The notes beneath the pieces were generated by a model. That model was given only the letters and a program-made list of their open reading frames with translations. It made no database searches and was not told the origin of the DNA. The translations under genes and the position numbers were made by a program. Below are positions 37,166 through 46,564 of a DNA stretch of 64,000 bases, piece after piece. This stretch comes from Faeciplasma sp045660445. GTDB taxonomy: Bacteria > Bacillota > Clostridia > Oscillospirales > Ruminococcaceae. The stretch's first letter is position 1; each line of letters starts with the position of its first letter. The stretch covers positions 1-64,000 of the forward strand of contig JAZRDR010000013.1 in the NCBI GenBank assembly GCA_045660445.1. The letters are read 5' to 3'.

Positions 37166-39601
37166 ATGAAATTCGGCTATTTTGACGACCTTAATCGCGA
37201 GTATGTCATCACCCAGCCCAAGACACCTTATCCCTGGATAAACTATCTTGGAAACGAGGCTTTCTTCTCGCTGATCTCGAACACCGCAGGCGGATACTCC
37301 TTCTTTAGAGATGCACGCCTTCGCCGCATCACCCGCTATCGTTATAACAGCGCTCCTATTGACATGGGCGGCAAGTATTACTATATTAACGACGGCGGCA
37401 CTGTATGGAGCCCCTCGTGGAGCCCTGTTAAAGAGGATTTGGATGCTTACACCTGCCGTCACGGCATGGGATACACCGTTGTTACCGGTGAAAAGAACGG
37501 CATCGAAATGCAGACTACATATTTCGTTCCGATGAACTTTAACGGCGAAGTTCACAAGGTCAAGATCACTAATAAATCTGATGCAAAGAAAGATTTTAAC
37601 CTTTATTCTTTGATCGAATGGTGCTTGTGGGACGCTAATGACGACTCGACAAACTTCCAGCGCAACTTCTCCACCGGTGAGGTTGAGGTTGACGGTTCTA
37701 CCATCTATCATAAGACCGAATATAAAGAGCGCCGCGATCATTTTGCATTCTTCCATGCAAATACCGAAATTTCGGGTTATGATACCGACCGCGACTCGTT
37801 CTTGGGCCTTTATAACGGCTTTGATAAGCCCGACGTTGTTTTCGAGGATGCTTCCAAAAACTCGAACGCTCTTGGTTGGTCACCCATCGCATCTCACAGA
37901 ATCAGCCTTTCTCTTGATGCAAGCGAGGTGAAAGAGCTTGTATTCGTCCTTGGCTATGTTGAAAATCCCTATGAAGAAAAGTTCACAGCCGAAGGCGGAA
38001 TCAACAAGACCCGCGCACATGAGCTTATCGCAAGAATGGACACTCCCGAAAAGGCTGAGGCTGCACTTTGCGAGCTTAAGGCATATTGGGTATCGCTTTT
38101 GTCGCAGTATAGCGTTGACTCTCCCGACGTTAAGCTTAACCGCATGGTTAACATCTGGAACCAGTATCAGTGCATGGTAACCTTTAATATGTCCCGTTCC
38201 GCTTCTTATTTCGAAAGCGGTATCGGCAGAGGCATGGGCTTCAGAGATTCTAACCAGGATATCCTTGGCTTCGTTCACCAGATCCCCGACAGAGCAAGAG
38301 AGCGTATTATCGACCTTGCTTCCACCCAGCTCCCTGACGGCAATTGCTATCACCAGTATCAGCCCCTTACAAAGAAGGGCAATATGGATATCGGCTCGAA
38401 CTTCTCGGACGATCCGCTTTGGATGATCCTTTCCGTTGCACAGTATATCAAGGAAACAGGCGACTTCGCAATTTTGGACGAAATGGTTCCTTATGATAAC
38501 AATATCGAGCTTGCACAGCCGATGATGCACCACCTTAAAAAGAGCTTCGAGCGTGTTGCTTCAAACCTTGGCCCTCATGGCTTGCCTCTTATCATGCGTG
38601 CCGACTGGAACGACTGCTTAAACCTTAACTGCTTCTCTTACACTCCCGGTGAAAGCTTCCAGACAACAACTTCTAAGGACGGCAAGGTTGCCGAATCCGT
38701 AATGGTTGCTTGTATGTTCACATTTATCGTTCCCGAATACGTCAAGCTTTGCCGCTATAAGGGCCTTGAAGATGACGCTAAGGCCGCAGAAGAAGCTATT
38801 AAGAAAATGGCTGACGCTGTTATGCGCGACGGTTATGACGGCGAATGGTTCTTGCGTGCATATGACGACTTTGGCAGAAAGGTTGGCTCTAACGAATGTG
38901 AAGAAGGTAAGATATTCATCGAACCTCAGGGATTTGCAGTTCTTTCAGGACTTGGACACGAATCGGGCAAGGATATAAGAGCGCTTGAAAGCGTTAACAA
39001 ATATCTTGCTTGCGAGCATGGCTTGGTTCTTAATAACCCCTGCTTCACTAAGTATTTCCCTGAATACGGCGAAATCTCCACCTATCCCGGCGGATACAAA
39101 GAAAACGCAGGTATCTTCTGCCACAACAATGCTTGGATAATCTGCGCCGAAGCTTTTGTTGGCCACGGTGACAGAGCATTTGAATATTACTCTAAGATCG
39201 CTCCCGCTTTCAGAGAGGATATCTCCGACGTACACAAGACCGAGCCTTACGTTTACGCTCAGATGATCGCAGGTAAGGATGCACGCCACTTCGGCCAGGC
39301 AAAGAACAGCTGGCTGACAGGTACTGCCGCTTGGAACTTTGTTGCAGTTTCTCAGTATATCTTAGGCGTTCAGCCTGATTACGAGGGTCTTAAGATCGAT
39401 CCTTCCATTCCTTCCGAATGGAACAACTATAGCATTTCTCGTCTCTTCCGTGGATGCCGCTATAACATCCGTGTTGAAAATCCCGAGAATGTTTGCAAGG
39501 GCGTTAAGTCGATAATCTGCGACGGTGTTAAGATGTCGGGTAACGTGCTTCCCGTTTTCGAAGCAGGAACCGAGCACGACGTTGTAGTAACCTTGGGATA
39601 A
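37166..39601 (+). CDS. cbpA: Cellobiose phosphorylase (GH94)
   Basis: An 811-residue cytoplasmic GH94 enzyme splitting cellobiose with phosphate into glucose 1-phosphate and glucose, saving ATP in cellulose-degrading anaerobes. The N-terminal beta-sandwich starts MKFGYFDDLNREYVITQPKT; the catalytic (alpha/alpha)6 barrel has ADWNDCLNL with D483 as the general acid by family comparison; the C-terminus YILGVQPDYEGLKIDPSIP, then NVCKGVKSI, is typical. Length equals that of Clostridium thermocellum CbpA. Chitobiose phosphorylases are close relatives, so cellobiose is the most likely but not proven substrate. RBS GAAAGGATG. No transporter or regulator is adjacent. Confidence 0.92.
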   Translation: MKFGYFDDLNREYVITQPKTPYPWINYLGNEAFFSLISNTAGGYSFFRDARLRRITRYRYNSAPIDMGGKYYYINDGGTVWSPSWSPVKEDLDAYTCRHGMGYTVVTGEKNGIEMQTTYFVPMNFNGEVHKVKITNKSDAKKDFNLYSLIEWCLWDANDDSTNFQRNFSTGEVEVDGSTIYHKTEYKERRDHFAFFHANTEISGYDTDRDSFLGLYNGFDKPDVVFEDASKNSNALGWSPIASHRISLSLDASEVKELVFVLGYVENPYEEKFTAEGGINKTRAHELIARMDTPEKAEAALCELKAYWVSLLSQYSVDSPDVKLNRMVNIWNQYQCMVTFNMSRSASYFESGIGRGMGFRDSNQDILGFVHQIPDRARERIIDLASTQLPDGNCYHQYQPLTKKGNMDIGSNFSDDPLWMILSVAQYIKETGDFAILDEMVPYDNNIELAQPMMHHLKKSFERVASNLGPHGLPLIMRADWNDCLNLNCFSYTPGESFQTTTSKDGKVAESVMVACMFTFIVPEYVKLCRYKGLEDDAKAAEEAIKKMADAVMRDGYDGEWFLRAYDDFGRKVGSNECEEGKIFIEPQGFAVLSGLGHESGKDIRALESVNKYLACEHGLVLNNPCFTKYFPEYGEISTYPGGYKENAGIFCHNNAWIICAEAFVGHGDRAFEYYSKIAPAFREDISDVHKTEPYVYAQMIAGKDARHFGQAKNSWLTGTAAWNFVAVSQYILGVQPDYEGLKIDPSIPSEWNNYSISRLFRGCRYNIRVENPENVCKGVKSIICDGVKMSGNVLPVFEAGTEHDVVVTLG

Positions 39602-39794
39602 TAAATTACCGACTGTAATTTATATTTCGACACATTTTTCAAGTTTTGAGACATTTGTTGAAAACTTGGGTTTAGCAGGCTAAAAACACCCCCTAAACAA
39701 GAGGGTTCTTAACACTTTCAACAACATTTTCAACGATTTTTGTTAAATTACCCTCTGTAATCAAAAAGTTTTCAACAATCAAAAACCTAAATAA
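39602..39794. repeat. Intergenic region rich in short repeats
   Basis: No gene. ATAAATTAC (39601-39609) pairs with GTAATTTAT (39615-39623), starting in the last base of the cellobiose phosphorylase stop. The unit AAATTACC-2-CTGTAAT recurs at 39603-39619 and 39745-39761. CAAGTTTT/AAAACTTG pairs at 39640-39647 and 39661-39668. The octamer TTTTCAAC or its complement occurs near 39657, 39715, 39727 and 39769. Confidence 0.6.
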
Positions 39795-39832
39795 AAGCCG
39801 CCGAGCATGGATTTTTCCTCACTCGGCGGCTT
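39795..39832. repeat. 11-bp stem hairpin
   Basis: AAGCCGCCGAG (39795-39805) and CTCGGCGGCTT (39822-39832) around a 16-base loop. On the minus strand it is followed by TTTATTTAGG, so it may back up the terminator at 39838-39873. Confidence 0.6.
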
Positions 39833-39873
39833 AAAAAACGAGCGCTTTGGCTTTTTTGGGCCAAGGCGCTCGT
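39833..39873 (-). terminator. Terminator of the 90-residue hypothetical gene
   Basis: A 14-bp stem (39838-39851 with 39860-39873, one G-T pair); A6 at 39833-39838 is the minus-strand U-tract. Confidence 0.78.
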
Positions 39874-39885
39874 TGTGTTTTTATA

Positions 39886-40158
39886 TCAGTTTGCTTTCTT
39901 CAACCAGTCATAAGCAAGGTCTAATGCCTCGTAAAGACTGGGCTTCTCAGCGGTTTTTGTGATGCGCTGCATTACAGGCACCGATTCATCGGTGAGCATT
40001 CTGTAAAGACGCACCTTTGTGGAAACGTCAACGTTGCCAACCTTTTTCTTGCCGGCAATTTGAAGCATTACAACCTCGTTGTCGCCCATGCTTCCGTAAT
40101 AAAGCTCGTTGCCCTTTCTTATAAGGGGAAAGCCTTTAAATCTGAAATAATTAGCCAT
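39886..40158 (-). CDS. Conserved hypothetical protein (90 residues)
   Basis: A small, basic, soluble protein: ANYFRFKGFPLIRKGNELYY, then GDNEVVMLQIAGKKKVG and SLYEALDLAYDWLKKAN. I do not recognise a family; no cysteines or membrane segments are present. RBS AAAGGAGA lies 7 bases before the ATG. It sits 88 bases after the DUF4340 gene in the same direction, and may or may not share its transcript. Two hairpins follow. Confidence 0.65.
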   Translation of the reverse strand: MANYFRFKGFPLIRKGNELYYGSMGDNEVVMLQIAGKKKVGNVDVSTKVRLYRMLTDESVPVMQRITKTAEKPSLYEALDLAYDWLKKAN

Positions 40159-40220
40159 AACTTCTCTCCTTTTCTTTACGGGAGTCTGTTTTGTGTGATA
40201 TCGGCTCTTGGCAGTATTTT

Positions 40221-40245
40221 TTTAATTGGCAAAGCCAATTAAAAT
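40221..40245. repeat. Palindrome next to the DUF4340 stop codon
   Basis: AATTGGC-AAA-GCCAATT with flanking T and A runs. Neither strand has a U-tract on the 3' side of the stem, so a terminator role is doubtful. Confidence 0.4.
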
Positions 40246-40246
40246 A

Positions 40247-41725
40247 TTACCAAACCTCTTGCAAATCGTCACCGCTGCCGCCGTTTTCGAATATCTGAAT
40301 GTTATCAAGCAAAACATCCAAATAGCTCTTGGGCTGTCTGAACGAGGTGTATCCGTTAAGCTTGATTATAACGCGGTTTGTGGTGTCGTCATAGAATTCC
40401 AAAACGTCGCCATCGCCGTCTGCACGTCTGAAATCAATTCTTGCAATAAGCTTTGCATCCTCTGCGGGCTCTTCCAAGCAAAGCTCGTCGATAGGACACT
40501 TAAGCATGAACTGATACAATATCTTAAATGTCTCAGCATCGAACGGGTTGCCGTTAAGAGTTCCCGAAAGAGTTGCTTCGTCAACGCTGGCATCGACATC
40601 AAAGTAATACTTGTGCTCGGTCTCGGCGTCTGTGATGCTTACATCAACATAATCAAGAGCATAGATATAGTTCGAGGTCATCATTGTCGACAAAACGTCA
40701 ACAGGCATGAAGGATGCCCAGGGAAGATTTGCAGCAGAGAACAAATAGATGGTATCCTTACCCTCGAAATAACCATAATAATAAGCGGGAGTGGTGGTGT
40801 TGTTGCCGTTTTCATCAAGCTCATATGCAGCAACGTTGCCGATGTGAAGAACATAGCTCTGAAGCTCTGCGCTCAAATTAACGGTGCAGAACGGATCATC
40901 AAGTCCATATTCCGCCATGTCCTCTTCTGTCGGGAATGCAACCTCTGCCTGAACGGCATTAAGTCCCCACAAGCCATAGATAATGTCGTTCGAGTTTGTA
41001 ATGTCAAGATATGCATAAACGGGCGAGATCATAACCTGCGATGAAGCCATAGAGATATCGTCGGTTGCATAGTTCTTGGTGTCATCCTCGAAGACGATGT
41101 CATAATCAAGGTCTTTTCTGGTGATGGTCATAAGGTCGATCGTGGGAGCTACGTTGTTAATGGTAAGCTCGGGAAGGATGGAGATGCTTATATACTCCTC
41201 TTTAGCATAGCCAAAGTATCTCGAGGAGTTGGCCAAAACGGTGTAAACATCCTTCGAATCGCCCATTCTGACATATAAATGGTCACCGTCGGGGGTTTCA
41301 ACACCGAAATAAACTGTGTATTCGGTGCCATCCTTAAGGGTAACGTCAACCTTTGAAGCAAAGTCATTCTCGGCAAGGCCGTATTTTGCAAGATCGCTTG
41401 CGTTTTCTTCAACAAGCTGCTGACCGGTCACGGTCGAGATACAGTTGCCTGCGGCGCCCATAATGGTGGTCGAAAGGCTAAGACCATCAAGCTCGTCTAC
41501 GTTCCAGCTTTTTGCGGTCTGTCTAATGGTATATTCTCCCGACTCGTTCGATATTTTAAACGAATCGATTCTGTCTCGGTCGTATGCAACAAGAGAGATG
41601 GTGTTGTCAACAATGACCTCATCCTCCTGCTCCTTGGGAGCAGTAAGGACAAGAACAAGCAAAACCAAGACCATGCAGACAACGAAAATTCCGATTACAA
41701 GAAGATTTTTTGTTGATTTGCTCAT
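40247..41725 (-). CDS. DUF4340 domain protein (ABC operon accessory)
   Basis: A 492-residue protein with an N-terminal membrane helix (about 8-28) and a large extracytoplasmic part of repeated DUF4340 units (SFKISNESGEYTIRQTAKSW; LAKYGLAENDFASKVDVTL; YGLDDPFCTVNLSAEL). Function unknown; it occurs regularly with GldA/F/G-type ABC exporters. Its ATG overlaps the gldG-like stop by 1 base (TAATG), so translation is coupled. Last gene of the four-gene ABC operon. Confidence 0.85.
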   Translation of the reverse strand: MSKSTKNLLVIGIFVVCMVLVLLVLVLTAPKEQEDEVIVDNTISLVAYDRDRIDSFKISNESGEYTIRQTAKSWNVDELDGLSLSTTIMGAAGNCISTVTGQQLVEENASDLAKYGLAENDFASKVDVTLKDGTEYTVYFGVETPDGDHLYVRMGDSKDVYTVLANSSRYFGYAKEEYISISILPELTINNVAPTIDLMTITRKDLDYDIVFEDDTKNYATDDISMASSQVMISPVYAYLDITNSNDIIYGLWGLNAVQAEVAFPTEEDMAEYGLDDPFCTVNLSAELQSYVLHIGNVAAYELDENGNNTTTPAYYYGYFEGKDTIYLFSAANLPWASFMPVDVLSTMMTSNYIYALDYVDVSITDAETEHKYYFDVDASVDEATLSGTLNGNPFDAETFKILYQFMLKCPIDELCLEEPAEDAKLIARIDFRRADGDGDVLEFYDDTTNRVIIKLNGYTSFRQPKSYLDVLLDNIQIFENGGSGDDLQEVW

Positions 41726-43299
41726 TATCTGTGTCTCCTTCTAACCCAAATGACGACGCCAACAGCGAATATTGCAACAGGGATAATTCCGGCAAATATA
41801 AGTGTTAAGGTGTTGATGGTTTGCTGAGTGATATCAAAGCTATTCGAAGTTATAACCTTCGAGATGATGGTGATACCTTCGGTCTTTCCGGTGATCTCGT
41901 TGATCGTGCTCAAAAGGAAGTCGCCGTTATTATACTGTGCGGCAGCCATAAGTGTCGGGTCAACGATAAGGTCAGAGCCGAGAGCAATGATATAGTTATA
42001 GGTTGAAATATGAGTGTCCTGATGAAGAGCCTTGAAGGATGCGAATGCAACAGAAGTGTAAGCATTCTTTTCTGCAACATCCTCTGCCTTCCAGGAATCA
42101 TCGATCACGAACATATCCTTTAAAACTGCGCCTGCAGAGGATGCAACCAAAGTCTCGCAGGAGTTATAACCGTCACCGGTTTCAAATCTTGTCGAGATCG
42201 CACGCGAGTTAGGAACATATACGGGAAGATATTGGTTTGCAACGTCATCCATATAGTTTTCGGTGGCAATAGTCTGCAAGGTATAGTTTTGATAGCCCGA
42301 ATATCTTGAAGTATCGGTCTCATAAATAACCTTATATTCAACGGTGATGCCGTATTTATAAAGCAAAGAGTCAAGATTCGGGGTTTTGGGCTGCTCGGGA
42401 GAACCGATATAGATCATGTGCTTTTCAAGCTGGCCGCCGTTTGTAAGCCAGGTTGTGATCTTTTCAGTCTCGGCAGTGGTATAGTCGATCTTGGGAGCAG
42501 GAATGATGATAAGGTCTATATCATCAGTAAGCTCCTCTTTTTGAATGTTAAGGCTTGTGATAACATAACCGTTCTTGTCCAAAAGATCGGTAAGTCCCGA
42601 AACGTCAGATTCGTTGCCGCCGGTGATGCTTAAAACTGCAACGGTAACGGGGTTAGCGTCGGTTACAGCCATAAGAGCGGATGTAAGAGCCTGCTCTGCA
42701 TTTGAAGAAGTAACTGCCTGATTCTCAATAAAAATGGAGTGAGTGTATGCGCTGCCATAGTATTCTTCATACTGCACCAAGGTCGTTGCATAATCCTCAG
42801 CAACGTTAATGATGTCTGTAAGAGAAACAACCTTAACTCTCTGATGGTCAGATCCTGCAAGCTCAACTATAATGTCGCCCTGCTCAAGATCGTGATCGTA
42901 ATTCGCAACAAAGTCGGGGTTTGAAAGAAGATCCTTAAAGCTTACCGAAATGTTGGGGTTGTGCTGTTCATATTTCTTCAAAATTTCTGCTGTCTGAACA
43001 GTATAGTCACTTATTGCGCGATATTCATCGTCGGTCGCCATAACGGTGATCTCAACGGGAACGTCGATAGTGGAGATGTAATCAATAGTCTCCTGCGAAA
43101 CAGAATAGATCTGCTCGCTTGTAAGGTCAAGAGTGATGGGGAAACGGTCGAACATCATGGTTGCAACAACGTTTAAAAGAACAACTGCTGCAATAAAGAG
43201 TGCTGTTAAAGCGGTTGCAAACGAGCCATATTTTAAAGCGCGCTTGTTAACCTTACCGTCCTTACCAAAAAGCTTTAAAGCCAAAGATTTAATATTCAT
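41725..43299 (-). CDS. GldG-family ABC accessory protein
   Basis: A 524-residue protein with N- and C-terminal membrane helices (about 27-50 and 497-517) and a large external domain (60-490) of the GldG/ABC-auxiliary type: ITLDLTSEQIYSVSQETIDY, then LLDKNGYVITSLNI and DLIIIPAPKIDYT. In gliding Bacteroidetes GldG works with GldA and GldF; in Clostridia the exported substrate is unknown. It starts 26 bases after the permease. Confidence 0.85.
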   Translation of the reverse strand: MNIKSLALKLFGKDGKVNKRALKYGSFATALTALFIAAVVLLNVVATMMFDRFPITLDLTSEQIYSVSQETIDYISTIDVPVEITVMATDDEYRAISDYTVQTAEILKKYEQHNPNISVSFKDLLSNPDFVANYDHDLEQGDIIVELAGSDHQRVKVVSLTDIINVAEDYATTLVQYEEYYGSAYTHSIFIENQAVTSSNAEQALTSALMAVTDANPVTVAVLSITGGNESDVSGLTDLLDKNGYVITSLNIQKEELTDDIDLIIIPAPKIDYTTAETEKITTWLTNGGQLEKHMIYIGSPEQPKTPNLDSLLYKYGITVEYKVIYETDTSRYSGYQNYTLQTIATENYMDDVANQYLPVYVPNSRAISTRFETGDGYNSCETLVASSAGAVLKDMFVIDDSWKAEDVAEKNAYTSVAFASFKALHQDTHISTYNYIIALGSDLIVDPTLMAAAQYNNGDFLLSTINEITGKTEGITIISKVITSNSFDITQQTINTLTLIFAGIIPVAIFAVGVVIWVRRRHR

Positions 43300-43325
43300 G
43301 TTAACAATCCTTTCTGCTTAAAAGC

Positions 43326-44030
43326 TTAAGACCATCTTCTGCGCTCGAGCACTCTTATCGTTAAGAACAAGAAGATAACCGTTGCGCTGATGAAGAACAA
43401 CACGTTCGAGAAGTCGAATATGCCATAGGTGAATGTGTAATATCTATCCGAGAAGGAAAGCTCGGTAAAGATCTTTGCGATCCACTCGATGGGGATGATT
43501 GCCGCGATCGAGGAGATGAGGTAAAGAGCGAGCATGCAAGCAAATCCGCCGACAGCCGCAATTACCTGGTTTTCTGTAAGAGAGGAGATAAGCACGCCAA
43601 CAGCGATATATGCCATACCAACGAGCAAAAGTCCAACAACGTTGCCCAAAATCTCTAACCAGGAAACAGCTCCGAAGAACGAGGTTACAACTGCATATAC
43701 AAGTGTCATGCAAACACCGATAGAATAGATCAAAAGAGCAGCCAAGAACTTGCCAACAACCAAAGACGTAAGGCTTATGGGTGCTGTAAGCAAGCACTGA
43801 TCGGTTTTCTGACGCTTATCTTCAGATAAGGTTCTCATCGTTAAAACAGGAATGAGAACGAGCAAAACCAAGAACAGCATTCCATACATCGAAGTCATGT
43901 CGGTCGAACCGTATTGAAGTGATGTAATACTGTATAAAACACCGGATGCTGCAAAGAAAGCGGTTAAGAAGATGTATCCGATGAGGGAGTTAAAATACGA
44001 GCTTACCTCGCGCTGAAAAATTGCTCTCAT
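43326..44030 (-). CDS. ABC-2 type permease (GldF-like)
   Basis: A 234-residue membrane protein with six hydrophobic helices. REVSSYFNSLIGYIFLTAFF at the N-terminus and MRTLSEDKRQKTDQCLLTAP in the first cytoplasmic loop are typical of GldF/NosY-like permeases. It pairs with the ATPase just upstream, whose stop overlaps its start by 1 base (TAATG). Confidence 0.88.
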   Translation of the reverse strand: MRAIFQREVSSYFNSLIGYIFLTAFFAASGVLYSITSLQYGSTDMTSMYGMLFLVLLVLIPVLTMRTLSEDKRQKTDQCLLTAPISLTSLVVGKFLAALLIYSIGVCMTLVYAVVTSFFGAVSWLEILGNVVGLLLVGMAYIAVGVLISSLTENQVIAAVGGFACMLALYLISSIAAIIPIEWIAKIFTELSFSDRYYTFTYGIFDFSNVLFFISATVIFLFLTIRVLERRRWS

Positions 44031-45025
44031 TACTTATCACCCTCGCTTTCTTCATCAAGGCTTTCTGCCTTTGTATTAAGGAACTCGGAAACGTTTTCGC
44101 CGATTGTAAGCTTTAAGAAGATGTCTTCCAAAGAAAGCTCGCTCGATCTAAGTCCCATTAAGTACCAGTTACGCGATGCCAAACGCTTAAACAGGTCGCG
44201 TCTTATGTCTGTACCCTCAATAGCTTCGATGTTATATTCCCAAACACCCTTTTCGCGCTGCATATCTGCCAAAACCGTTACAACGCCGGGAATAGTCTGA
44301 ATTATCTTCATAACTTCTTCACGGGGGCCGTCGATACGTGCGATAAGCTTATGGTCAGCAGTAAGGGTTTTGGAAAGGTTGTCAGCAGTGTCGTCGGCAA
44401 CGATCTTGCCCTGATTGATAACAACGATCCTGTCGCAAACCGCCTGAACCTCTGACAAAATGTGCGAGGACAAAATAACGGTGTGGTTTTTGCCAAGCTT
44501 TTTGATAAGTGTTCTTATTTCGATGATCTGCTTCGGGTCAAGACCAACGGTGGGTTCGTCCAAGATAAGTACGTTCGGGTTGCCAACAAGTGCCTGAGCC
44601 AAGCCCACACGCTGACGGTAACCTTTTGACAAGTTCTTGATGATTCTGTTATATACGTCTGTTATCTTAACAAGCTCGCAGATTTCCTTTAAATGAGTGT
44701 TTCTGGGAAGCTTGCAACCCTTAAGGTCATAAATAAAGTATAAATATTCCTTAACGGTCATGTCCATATATAAAGGAGGGAATTCGGGCAAATAGCCAAT
44801 CTGCTTCTTCGCACCGATAGGATCCTCTAATATATCAATGCCATTTATCTTTGCTTCGCCGCTTGTCGAGGAAAGATAGCCGGTGAGGATGTTCATCGTG
44901 GTGGACTTACCGGCACCGTTGGGTCCCAAGAAGCCCAATATCTCGCCATCGTTAGCTTTAAAGCTGATGTTGTTAACGGCAAGCTTGTCGCCGTAATTTT
45001 TAACAAGGTTTTTTACCTCTATCAA
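44030..45025 (-). CDS. ABC transporter ATPase (GldA-like)
   Basis: A 331-residue nucleotide-binding subunit: Walker A GPNGAGKST, Q-loop YLPEFPPLY, signature LSKGYRQRV, Walker B VLILDEPTVGLD, H-loop SSHIL. The C-terminal extension (about 225-331) is typical of multidrug or GldA-type exporters. Start is uncertain: GTG 45034 abuts AAAGG, whereas TTG 45025 stands about 8 bases after it and gives the usual MIEVKNL start. First gene of the operon. Confidence 0.88.
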   Translation of the reverse strand: MIEVKNLVKNYGDKLAVNNISFKANDGEILGFLGPNGAGKSTTMNILTGYLSSTSGEAKINGIDILEDPIGAKKQIGYLPEFPPLYMDMTVKEYLYFIYDLKGCKLPRNTHLKEICELVKITDVYNRIIKNLSKGYRQRVGLAQALVGNPNVLILDEPTVGLDPKQIIEIRTLIKKLGKNHTVILSSHILSEVQAVCDRIVVINQGKIVADDTADNLSKTLTADHKLIARIDGPREEVMKIIQTIPGVVTVLADMQREKGVWEYNIEAIEGTDIRRDLFKRLASRNWYLMGLRSSELSLEDIFLKLTIGENVSEFLNTKAESLDEESEGDK

Positions 45026-45051
45026 TTTTTTCACCCTTTCATAAGGTTTAG

Positions 45052-45095
45052 CTTACACGCAAGTATACATTATTGATGTGAAACCTGCGTGTAAG
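45052..45095. repeat. Inverted repeat between gltX and the ABC operon
   Basis: CTTACACGCA (45052-45061) and TGCGTGTAAG (45086-45095) are exact complements 24 bases apart. No U-tract follows on the minus strand. It could be an operator or an attenuating structure for the ABC operon. Confidence 0.5.
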
Positions 45096-45106
45096 ACAAG
45101 TTAACT

Positions 45107-46564
45107 TTAGCGATTATTAAGCATTTCAAGCGAGCGCTTCATTCTTGCAATAGTGTCAGCCTTGCCGATGATCTCTGCAATTTCGAATGCACCGCCGGGA
45201 GTGAACTGCTTGCCGCTGATCGCAACACGAACAGGCCACAAGATAAAGCCGTTCTTAACTTCCATAGAAGCAATAAGCTCGAAGAGCTTGTCGTGAATGG
45301 TTTCAAAGTTCCAAGATTCTTCGTCAATAGCCTCTAAAACAGGAAGCGAAGCTTCAAGTGCAACCAAAGCGGTGTCAGCATTGGTCTTCATCTTCTTGTT
45401 TTCATAAAGAGCCAAATCGTAATCGGGCATTTCGTCGATAAAATCAACCTGCTCGGGAATGTCAGCAAAAACTTCAGTTCTGTTCTGAAGGAGTGCCGAG
45501 ATCTTTGCAAGATCAACGTCGGTTCTCTTAACTGTTTCTTCGATATAAGGACGTGCATATTCAAAGAACTTTTCAGGGGTGAGCTTTCTGATATATTCGC
45601 CGTTGATAGCCTTAAGCTTTAAGGGATCGAAGATTGCGGGAGACTTTGAAAGTCCGTTAATGTCGAACTCTTCAATAAGCTCTTCCAAAGTGAAGATCTC
45701 TCTTTCACCCTTGGGGGCCCAGCCCAAAAGTGCGATATAGTTAATAACTGCTTCAGAAAGGTATCCCTTTGCCATCAAGTCTTCAAAGCTTGCGTCGCCA
45801 TTTCTCTTGGAAAGCTTGTTGTGCTTGTCCTTCATAATGTGCTCAACGTGGATATAGGTGGGAACCTCCCAACCAAATGCCTGATACAAAAGATTGTATT
45901 TAGGAGCAGATGCCAAATATTCATTACCTCTTACAACGTGGGTGATGCCCATAAGATGGTCGTCAACAACGTTAGCAAAGTTATAGGTGGGCATGCCGTC
46001 AGTCTTAAGCAAGATCTGGTCGTCCAAGGTCGAGTTGTCAACGGTGATGTCGCCGTAAAGCTCGTCGTGGAAGGTGGTGGTGCCGCTTTCGGGGATCTTC
46101 TGACGGATTACGTAAGGAATACCTGCCTTAAGCTTTTCATCGATCTCTTCTTTAGAGAGGTTGCGGCAATGTCTGTCATACATGGGGTTAACGCCGCTTG
46201 CTTCCTGAACAGCCTTAAGCTCGGTAAGTCTGTCCTTGTCGCAGAAGCAGTAATAAGCTTCGCCCTTTGCAACAAGCTCTTCAGCATACTGCTTGAAAAG
46301 TCCCATTCTTTCAGACTGAATGTAAGGTCCAACAGGGCCGCCAACGTCGGGTCCTTCGTCCCAGTTAAGGCCAACTGTTCTAAGTGTGCGATAGATGATA
46401 TCAACAGCACCCTCAACGTATCTTTCCTGGTCGGTATCTTCAATTCTTAAAATGAATTTACCGTTGCCCTTTTTAGCGATCAAATAGGTATAAAGTGCGG
46501 TTCTTAAGTTACCGATGTGCATATATCCCGTGGGTGAGGGTGCAAATCTGGTTCTGATCTCCAT
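45107..46564 (-). CDS. gltX: Glutamyl-tRNA synthetase
   Basis: A 485-residue class I synthetase. RFAPSPTGYMHIGNLRTALY carries the HIGH motif, KLSKRNG is the KMSKS-like loop, and the C-terminal anticodon-binding part is complete. May be non-discriminating (charging tRNA-Gln too) as in many Firmicutes; no gatCAB is in the window. Its ATG overlaps the ribF stop by 1 base (TAATG), so it is the last gene of the rimP-to-gltX operon. Confidence 0.95.
   Translation of the reverse strand: MEIRTRFAPSPTGYMHIGNLRTALYTYLIAKKGNGKFILRIEDTDQERYVEGAVDIIYRTLRTVGLNWDEGPDVGGPVGPYIQSERMGLFKQYAEELVAKGEAYYCFCDKDRLTELKAVQEASGVNPMYDRHCRNLSKEEIDEKLKAGIPYVIRQKIPESGTTTFHDELYGDITVDNSTLDDQILLKTDGMPTYNFANVVDDHLMGITHVVRGNEYLASAPKYNLLYQAFGWEVPTYIHVEHIMKDKHNKLSKRNGDASFEDLMAKGYLSEAVINYIALLGWAPKGEREIFTLEELIEEFDINGLSKSPAIFDPLKLKAINGEYIRKLTPEKFFEYARPYIEETVKRTDVDLAKISALLQNRTEVFADIPEQVDFIDEMPDYDLALYENKKMKTNADTALVALEASLPVLEAIDEESWNFETIHDKLFELIASMEVKNGFILWPVRVAISGKQFTPGGAFEIAEIIGKADTIARMKRSLEMLNNR

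Noticed and set aside
40221..40245. AATTGGC palindrome as terminator of the DUF4340 gene
   Set aside because: The U-run lies in the 5' arm on both strands and not after the stem.
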